Under the pieces are notes generated by a model that ran no database searches, was not told where the DNA came from, and saw only the letters and a list, made by a program, of their open reading frames with translations. DNA of 64,000 bases, from the NCBI RefSeq assembly GCF_900156735.1, contig NZ_FTOL01000002.1, positions 248,001 through 312,000 on the forward strand, written 5' to 3'. The stretch comes from Chryseobacterium ureilyticum (GTDB lineage Bacteria > Bacteroidota > Bacteroidia > Flavobacteriales > Weeksellaceae). The number at the start of each line of letters is the position of its first letter. The first letter of the stretch is position 1. Both the position numbers and the translations under genes were made by a program. Below, in pieces: positions 58,772 through 64,000 of this stretch.

Positions 58772-60406
58772 ATGATACTGCTTATTTTTTCTTCCATTTT
58801 AATTATTTCAGCCTTAGCAGGACTGGGAAAGATCATGGAAAATATTTTCGGTACTTTATTTACTGACGTGTCTGGGAAAATTTTATCCGGAATTATGGGG
58901 ATAAGCATTCTTTGGACTTTAATTTCTTTTCTTATTCCTTTAAATATTTATGTAGAAATCATTACAATTTCGCTAGGATTACTCTATTTTTTCAAGGAAA
59001 AGCTTTATCTGGAATTTTACAGATTTACACGAAAAGATTTTTTCTTAGGAGCCATTACCTCTATCATCATTTTCTTTGCCGGTTCGTTTTATCCTTATAT
59101 TTTAGATCATTTTGGGTATTACGTTCCAACGATCAAATGGATTACGGAATATGGATTAATTAAAGGCATATCGAATCTTGATCTTATTTTGGGACAAATG
59201 TCGATGTGGCATATCTTTCAGGCAGGATTTTCAAATTTTTCTGATCCATTTCTAAGAATAAATTCTATCCTGCTTATCATTTACACCTTCTATATTATTG
59301 AAAGGAAAAGCTGGATTCAGCTGTGTGCTTTACCTATATTCCTCTTGTTTTCTCAATCACCAAGTCCGGATCTGCCTGTGTTGATTTTTTCTTTAATTAT
59401 TTTAAATGAGATTCTTGTAGGAAATAAAAAAACTGCCCTACTCTTTGCTTTTTCGGCTTTTGTTTTTGCTATAAAACCTACGATGATCTGGCTGCCAATA
59501 TTAGTATTCCTTTATAATATTCTTATATTGAAAGCGAATAGTAAAAATTTACTTTTTGGAAGCTTGATTTCAGTACTGTTCTTTATTAAAAACATCTGGA
59601 CATTCGGTTATCCTGTATTTCCTGTAGCATTTGCTGATCTTGGTTTTTCATGGAAACCTAATCCTGAGGTATTAAAAATCTCTTCTCAATATGCTATTAT
59701 GAAAACCTATGATATGCAATATTCTTATGAAGAAATCCAAAGGTTCTCAACAATTGATTATATTAAAAACTGGTTCTTTTTAAAAGGTATAAAATCAATA
59801 ATCAATATATTTTTAATCATCAGCTTAATTTCTTTTTGTCTGTTTGCATGGATCAAGAAGAGAAAACTGATAACACTGATCTGTATTTCATTATTAATAA
59901 AAAGTCTACTCGTTTTAATATTCTCCGCTCAATACAGATTTTTCATTGATGTATTCATCGTAATATTCTTTGTTCTGTTTTATGAGTTTCTTGACAAAAA
60001 AAAATCCATTATTATTTTTTCGGGGCTTAGCATATTATGTATTTCATTACTTTCTTTTCCAAACCTTATTCAACAATACGTTCCAAGCTTCAGACTTGGA
60101 AACTTCATGACCGGATTTAAACAGAAACAACTTTATCAACCTTCTGTTTATCAATACAAAAAATCTGATCATTTTAAGGTCGGGGATCTTCAATTCAATG
60201 CTTCCAAAAACTATCCTTATAATTTTGACACTCCTCTTCCTGCCATCTCTCGAAGCTTTATTTACGATGATATCAATGCCAGAATTTTCCCTCAACCTAT
60301 TGATAAAAATAATATTCGCAAAGGATTTATCTGGAAAAGAATGACTTCCGATGAGAAAAGAGAAGCAGAAAGTGTGATTAATGCTATCGAAAACGTTGAT
60401 AAATAG
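58772..60406 (+). CDS. Polytopic membrane protein, possibly GT-C-like
   Basis: 544 residues with at least ten hydrophobic segments (for example MILLIFSSILIISALAGLG, SGIMGISILWTLISFLI, AITSIIIFFAGSFYPYIL, ALLFAFSAFVFAI, IINIFLIISLISFCLFAWI, IVIFFVLFYEFL). A periplasmic loop DHFGYYVPTIKWITEYGLIKGISNLDLILGQMSMWHIFQAGF near residue 110-150 and the soluble C-terminus (about 440-544) are seen. The layout resembles GT-C glycosyltransferases or the LIC_10190-type family, but no D-D/D-E-x-D motif is certain. It lies after the glycine-zipper gene and before aroC, with the promoter unclear. Confidence 0.6.
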   Translation: MILLIFSSILIISALAGLGKIMENIFGTLFTDVSGKILSGIMGISILWTLISFLIPLNIYVEIITISLGLLYFFKEKLYLEFYRFTRKDFFLGAITSIIIFFAGSFYPYILDHFGYYVPTIKWITEYGLIKGISNLDLILGQMSMWHIFQAGFSNFSDPFLRINSILLIIYTFYIIERKSWIQLCALPIFLLFSQSPSPDLPVLIFSLIILNEILVGNKKTALLFAFSAFVFAIKPTMIWLPILVFLYNILILKANSKNLLFGSLISVLFFIKNIWTFGYPVFPVAFADLGFSWKPNPEVLKISSQYAIMKTYDMQYSYEEIQRFSTIDYIKNWFFLKGIKSIINIFLIISLISFCLFAWIKKRKLITLICISLLIKSLLVLIFSAQYRFFIDVFIVIFFVLFYEFLDKKKSIIIFSGLSILCISLLSFPNLIQQYVPSFRLGNFMTGFKQKQLYQPSVYQYKKSDHFKVGDLQFNASKNYPYNFDTPLPAISRSFIYDDINARIFPQPIDKNNIRKGFIWKRMTSDEKREAESVINAIENVDK

Positions 60407-60444
60407 AACAAATCCAGAAACTTTATTATCTGAAGAAAAAAAGG

Positions 60445-60452
60445 TAATTTTG
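60445..60452 (+). promoter_or_regulatory. -7 element TAATTTTG four bases before aroC
   Basis: Perfect TAnnTTTG, 4 bases before the ATG; same geometry as at fmt. Confidence 0.55.
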
Positions 60453-60456
60453 TATC

Positions 60457-61527
60457 ATGTTCAACACATTAGGTAATCTTCTTAGTCTTACAACATTTGG
60501 AGAAAGTCACGGAGTGGCTTACGGCGGTATCATTAATAATTTTCCGGCTGGTTTAGCGGTAGATCTTGAAAAAGTTCAATATGAACTGAACCGAAGAAAA
60601 CCCGGACAGTCAGCTATTGTTACACAAAGAAAAGAAAGCGACACAGTAAAGTTTCTTTCAGGAATCTTTGATGGAAAAACTACAGGTACGCCCATCGGTT
60701 TTATCATTGAAAATGAAAATCAGAAATCAAAGGATTATGACCATATAGCTGGTGCATATCGTCCTAGTCATGCAGATTTTACATACGATCAGAAATTTGG
60801 GTTCAGAGATCACCGTGGCGGAGGGAAATCTTCTGCAAGGGAAACGATGAACTGGGTTGTGGCAGGAGCTCTTGCCAAGCAGCTTTTACCGGAAATTGAG
60901 ATCAATGCATACGTTTCGTCTGTAGGTGATATCTTCTGTGAAAAACCCTATCAGGCTCTTGATTTTTCTCAAACGGAAAGCAATGATGTACGTTGTCCGG
61001 ATGCTGAAACAGCAGAAAAAATGATTGCCAGAATCAAGGAAATCAAAAAAGAAGGAAATACGATTGGAGGAACCATTACCTGCGTAATCAAAAATGTTCC
61101 TGTAGGAATTGGTGAACCTATATTTTCAAAACTTCAGGCAGAATTGGCAAAAGCAATGCTGAATATCAATGCCTGCAAAGGATTTGAATATGGAAGCGGT
61201 TTCTGTGGTGCAAAAATGACAGGAAAGGAGCATAATGATGCCTTCAATACAGACTTTACTACAAAATCAAATTTATCAGGAGGGATTCAGGGAGGAATTT
61301 CCAACGGAATGGATATTTATTTCCGTGTGGCATTCAAACCGGTCGCTACTATTTTAAGACCTCAGGACAGCATTGATAAAGATGGGAACCCTGTGATTGT
61401 AGAAGGAAAAGGACGTCATGATCCATGTGTGGTACCAAGAGCAGTTCCCGTAGTGGAAAGCCTTGCGGCATTTGTACTGGCAGATTTATTTTTGATCAAC
61501 AAAACAAGAAATATCAATAACTTTTAA
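60457..61527 (+). CDS. aroC: Chorismate synthase
   Basis: 356 residues. Converts EPSP to chorismate with reduced FMN. Family signatures: [21 protein letters not shown] (about 8-28, GESHG), the [27 protein letters not shown] motif (about 122-148), and near the C-terminus [17 protein letters not shown] and [17 protein letters not shown]. Length is normal. It is followed by a thioredoxin-like protein, with no close shikimate gene. Confidence 0.97.
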   Translation: MFNTLGNLLSLTTFGESHGVAYGGIINNFPAGLAVDLEKVQYELNRRKPGQSAIVTQRKESDTVKFLSGIFDGKTTGTPIGFIIENENQKSKDYDHIAGAYRPSHADFTYDQKFGFRDHRGGGKSSARETMNWVVAGALAKQLLPEIEINAYVSSVGDIFCEKPYQALDFSQTESNDVRCPDAETAEKMIARIKEIKKEGNTIGGTITCVIKNVPVGIGEPIFSKLQAELAKAMLNINACKGFEYGSGFCGAKMTGKEHNDAFNTDFTTKSNLSGGIQGGISNGMDIYFRVAFKPVATILRPQDSIDKDGNPVIVEGKGRHDPCVVPRAVPVVESLAAFVLADLFLINKTRNINNF

Positions 61528-61544
61528 CATAAATATTTTTGGTA

Positions 61545-62108
61545 ATGGAAAATTACTGGGATAAAGGAATTTCATTTGAAGAATATCTTCAGATTGCAAA
61601 AGAAAGATTAGAAAATCCAGCTAACGAACAGGAAGCTGAATATAAACAATATTACGAACTTGGACTTCAACGCATGGACAGAACTGTTAAAAAGTATGTT
61701 CCGGATGAAGACCAAAGAAAAGAACTGGAAGCTAAAAACTTTGACGGGAAAATTCTCGTAATCTCTGAAGCTTGGTGTGGTGATGCCAGTGCAACGGTTC
61801 CTGCCCTTTTTAAATTCTTTGAAGGTCATAATGACATCAGAGTTTTTCTAAGAGACAGTGATAAAAGCCTAATCAACAAATTTTTAACCAACGGTACGGA
61901 ATCTATTCCTAAAGTTCTTATTTTAGATAAGGATTTTAATGTAAAACATTCATGGGGACCACGTCCGAAATATGGTTATGAGTTATTAATGAAATACAAA
62001 GCAGATCCTGAAGGATATCCAAAAGATACTTTCTACAATGACCTGCAGATTTATTATGCTAAAAACAGAGGTAAAGATGCCGTTCAGGAAATCTTAGATC
62101 TGTTATAA
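61545..62108 (+). CDS. Thioredoxin-family protein
   Basis: 187 residues from ATG at 61545 (the frame from 61539 uses TTG and adds two residues). A long helical N-terminus (1-55; YWDKGISFEEYLQIAKERLENPANEQEAEYKQYYELGLQRMDR) precedes a thioredoxin fold (about 65-160). The region VISEAWCGDASATVPALFKFFEGH has one Cys where the CxxC motif would be (CGDA), so the second Cys is replaced by Ala and dithiol chemistry is unlikely unless monothiol. VLILDKDFNVKHSWGPRP holds the cis-Pro neighbourhood. No signal peptide. Neighbours suggest co-transcription with the TlpA-like gene 10 bases downstream. Confidence 0.82.
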   Translation: MENYWDKGISFEEYLQIAKERLENPANEQEAEYKQYYELGLQRMDRTVKKYVPDEDQRKELEAKNFDGKILVISEAWCGDASATVPALFKFFEGHNDIRVFLRDSDKSLINKFLTNGTESIPKVLILDKDFNVKHSWGPRPKYGYELLMKYKADPEGYPKDTFYNDLQIYYAKNRGKDAVQEILDLL

Positions 62109-62118
62109 AAAACAGAAT

Positions 62119-62658
62119 ATGAAAAAAGGTATCATTTATATTATAATAATTGCCGTTATTGGTATCGTGGCTTTCATACCAGGAGTAAGGGATTTTCTGA
62201 AAAATCAGTTTTTCCCTATTGCTACTATTGAAAATGCTGTGCATATCAATGAAGAAGATTATGACATAGACCTTAAAGGTATTAATGTTCCCAGCACGAA
62301 CCTTAAAAATCTTAAGGATAAAGCTGTTTTCCTAAATTTTTGGGGAACCTGGTGCCCGCCATGCAGAAAAGAGTGGCCAAGCATTCAGAAATTATATGAG
62401 ACAAGAAAGGAAAATGTGAACTTTGTACTCATTGCTATGAATGACAAAGAAGAGGATGTAAGAAAATTTTTAAAGGAAAATAATTATACGGCTCCGGTGT
62501 ATATCGCTCAAAGCCCTATTTCTGAAAAGATTCTTCCAAAAGTATTTCCTACTACTTTTCTTTTAGATAAAACAGGGAGAATCCTTATCAAGGAAGATGC
62601 TTCAAAAGATTGGGACTCAGAAACTGTGCATCAGTTTATTGACAATATCATCAAATAA
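62119..62658 (+). CDS. TlpA-family thiol-disulfide oxidoreductase, membrane-anchored
   Basis: 179 residues. An N-terminal membrane segment (GIIYIIIIAVIGIVAFIPGV, about 3-22) anchors it, with a periplasmic thioredoxin domain behind. The active site is NFWGTWCPPCRKEWPSIQKLY (about 73-93, CPPC). FVLIAMNDKEEDVRKFLKENNYTAPVYIA and VFPTTFLLDKTGRILIKEDAS (cis-Pro in FPTTF) complete the fold. Likely reduces periplasmic disulfides, as in cytochrome c maturation or similar; the partner is not shown. It follows the thioredoxin-like gene. Confidence 0.92.
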   Translation: MKKGIIYIIIIAVIGIVAFIPGVRDFLKNQFFPIATIENAVHINEEDYDIDLKGINVPSTNLKNLKDKAVFLNFWGTWCPPCRKEWPSIQKLYETRKENVNFVLIAMNDKEEDVRKFLKENNYTAPVYIAQSPISEKILPKVFPTTFLLDKTGRILIKEDASKDWDSETVHQFIDNIIK

Positions 62659-62741
62659 ATTTTAACTAAATTTTATAATTTGTTGGTACAGGATTTGTGA
62701 AATTTATACTGTTAAAAAATTTGTTTAAATCCAAACACAAA

Positions 62742-63083
62742 ATGAAATATTCAAAATTAAATCTTGCAAAAGAAGCCATCAATCACAAGGGCTTTGTCAA
62801 AAAGATCCCTGATATTTTCAGAATGGTAAAATTATGGAGAAAAGGAGTTTATCCTATGAAATCCATTGACATTATTCTTCCGCTCTTAGGAATTTTGTAT
62901 GTCATTTCTCCTATTGACCTTCTTCCTGAATTTGCCATCCCGGTCCTTGGAGTAATGGATGACCTTGCCGTTTTATCCCTTACGATTCCAAAGCTTATCA
63001 AAGAGGTAGACAAGTTTTTACTTTGGGAAGCTGAACAAAAATATAAGGGCACTCAAGTCATTGATGCCGAAATCGTAAAATAA
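62742..63083 (+). CDS. YkvA-family (DUF1232) membrane protein
   Basis: 113 residues from ATG at 62742; the frame from 62697 uses GTG and lacks support. The DUF1232 core reads MVKLWRKGVYPMKSIDIILPLLGILYVISPIDLLPEFAIPVLGVMDDLAVLSLTIPKLIKEVDKFLLWEAEQ (about 28-100), with the hallmark YVISPIDLLP and GVMDDLAV. The family consists of small membrane proteins of unknown function, widespread in bacteria. The gene ends at a terminator before the pyrE-pyrF gene. Confidence 0.88.
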   Translation: MKYSKLNLAKEAINHKGFVKKIPDIFRMVKLWRKGVYPMKSIDIILPLLGILYVISPIDLLPEFAIPVLGVMDDLAVLSLTIPKLIKEVDKFLLWEAEQKYKGTQVIDAEIVK

Positions 63084-63098
63084 TAGTTTATTATATTT

Positions 63099-63135
63099 TT
63101 AAAACCATTCTGAGTACTTCAGGATGGTTTTTTAT
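63099..63135 (+). terminator. Terminator before the UMP synthase gene
   Basis: Imperfect hairpin AAAACCATTCTGA / TTCAGGATGGTTTT then T run. Confidence 0.75.
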
Positions 63136-63178
63136 TAAGCAAATAGGCGATAAATTTTTAAGCCTTATTTCAAATCCT

Positions 63179-63186
63179 TAAATTTG
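63179..63186 (+). promoter_or_regulatory. -7 element TAAATTTG of the UMP synthase gene
   Basis: Perfect TAnnTTTG, 19 bases before the ATG at 63206. Confidence 0.6.
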
Positions 63187-63205
63187 CAATATCTAATAAA
63201 AAATA

Positions 63206-64000
63206 ATGGAAAGTAAAAAAGAATTCTTCTTAGAGTGCTACAAGCTAGGAATCATTAAATTTGGAAGGTTTACTTTAAAGAGTGGTATAGAAAGCCCTTT
63301 TTATGTAGACTTAAGACCATTGGCTTCCGATCCTAAAATCTTAAAAAATCTTGCTAATTATTTATTGGAAATGCTTCCATTGGATAATTTTGATTTAATC
63401 TGTGGAGTTCCTTACGCAGCTCTTCCTATGGCGACTGCCATGTCATTGGAAAGCTATATTCCATTAATTATTAAAAGAAAAGAAGCGAAAAGCTACGGTA
63501 CCAAAAAATTGATTGAAGGTATTTATCAGAAAGGGCAAAACTGCCTATTGGTAGAAGACGTGATCACTTCCGGAAAATCTTTACTGGAAACTATTCCTGA
63601 AGTAGAGCAGGAAGACCTTAAAGTTTCTGATATCGTAGTGGTATTAGACAGAGAACAAGGTGGAAAACAACTACTGGAAAGTAAAGGATACAGAGTACAT
63701 ACTCTTTTCAATATTTCTGAAGTGTGTGGAATTCTTCAGGAAACTGGTGAATTGTCTGATGAAGAAGTAAAGAGAATTCAGGATTTCTTATTGGGGAATC
63801 ACATTCAGTTTGAGGAGGAAACCAGAGCATCTTATGAGCAAAAATTGAGTAATGCTCAACATTCTGTTTCTAAAAAATTATTGGAGACTGCTTTGGCAAA
63901 GAAATCGAACCTTATTGCGTCTGCTGATGTTACAACCACTCAGGAATTACTTGATTTTGCTGAAAAAGTAGGTCCTCATATCATTGCATTAAAGACGCAT
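63206..64000 (+). CDS. Bifunctional orotate phosphoribosyltransferase / OMP decarboxylase (UMP synthase), 3' partial
   Basis: The first 265 codons are in the window and the frame is open at the end. Residues 1-200 are orotate phosphoribosyltransferase: FTLKSGIESPFYVDLRPLASDP, the PRPP site NCLLVEDVITSGKSLLETI (about 112-130), and the IKRKEAKSYGTKKLIEG flexible loop. From about 206 a linker reaches the start of an OMP decarboxylase: SNLIASADVTTTQELLDFAEKVGPHIIALKTH (Asp241, Lys263), which matches the first strands and catalytic Lys of the eukaryotic-type OMPDC. It would do the last two steps of UMP synthesis. Bacterial pyrE and pyrF are usually separate, so this is the fused (pyrE-pyrF) form. 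Confidence 0.9.
   Translation, partial: MESKKEFFLECYKLGIIKFGRFTLKSGIESPFYVDLRPLASDPKILKNLANYLLEMLPLDNFDLICGVPYAALPMATAMSLESYIPLIIKRKEAKSYGTKKLIEGIYQKGQNCLLVEDVITSGKSLLETIPEVEQEDLKVSDIVVVLDREQGGKQLLESKGYRVHTLFNISEVCGILQETGELSDEEVKRIQDFLLGNHIQFEEETRASYEQKLSNAQHSVSKKLLETALAKKSNLIASADVTTTQELLDFAEKVGPHIIALKTH

Overview
The window is chromosomal DNA from a low-GC member of the Bacteroidota, most likely Chryseobacterium or a close relative in Weeksellaceae. The evidence is the flavobacterial -7 promoter element TAnnTTTG before many genes, almost no Shine-Dalgarno sites, type IX secretion (T9SS) parts and cargo, the rpmB-rpmG-DUF4295 ribosomal cluster, RDD, DUF4403 and GlsB family proteins, and short 'bacteriocin-like' peptides with double-glycine leaders of the kind seen in Chryseobacterium. 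Most of it is housekeeping. I see no prophage, insertion sequence, CRISPR array or rRNA.

Layout. 0-4.6 kb: end of rpmB, rpmG, DUF4295, an exported RidA-like protein, ftsY, a GlsB-type membrane protein, sppA (-), folK. 4.6-8.9 kb: three tandem OmpA-type outer-membrane proteins; two are near-identical over the barrel but have different C-terminal domains, and one lacks the peptidoglycan-binding domain. 9-16 kb: recQ-type helicase, fmt, a Crp/Fnr regulator, ribB with a degenerate GTP cyclohydrolase domain, a luciferase-like oxidoreductase. 16-27 kb: astacin-like protease, PIF1-like helicase, gamma carbonic anhydrase, a double-headed Nfu protein, an FMN reductase, hemH, a T9SS-exported M4 protease, the T9SS plug protein, an MBL hydrolase. 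27.3-33.5 kb: a trehalose locus (TonB receptor, trehalase, MFS transporter) facing an AraC regulator across a perfect inverted repeat. 34.5-41.6 kb: TetR regulator and RND efflux operon with four copies of a palindromic operator-like site. 41.6-46.1 kb: LpxA-like protein, miaA, yicC, gmk, nadA.

46.1-47.3 kb holds five small Cys-rich double-glycine peptides; three share one cysteine spacing. This is the least understood part of the window. 47.4-52.3 kb is the thrA-thrB-thrC operon, preceded by a 33-codon leader peptide ending in a threonine run, which looks like a translational attenuator. 52.3-60.4 kb: folB, DUF4403, RDD protein, tRNA-Cys, then a gene-poor AT-rich stretch with small unknown genes, repeated hairpin units, a family 2 glycosyltransferase, a small secreted protein, a glycine-zipper lipoprotein and a large polytopic membrane protein. 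60.4-64 kb: aroC, two thioredoxin-like proteins, a YkvA protein and the start of a fused pyrE-pyrF (UMP synthase), cut by the window end.

All functions are inferred from motifs in the translated sequence; no database search was possible. Starts were moved from the longest open frame where a promoter, terminator or family N-terminus argued for a shorter one.
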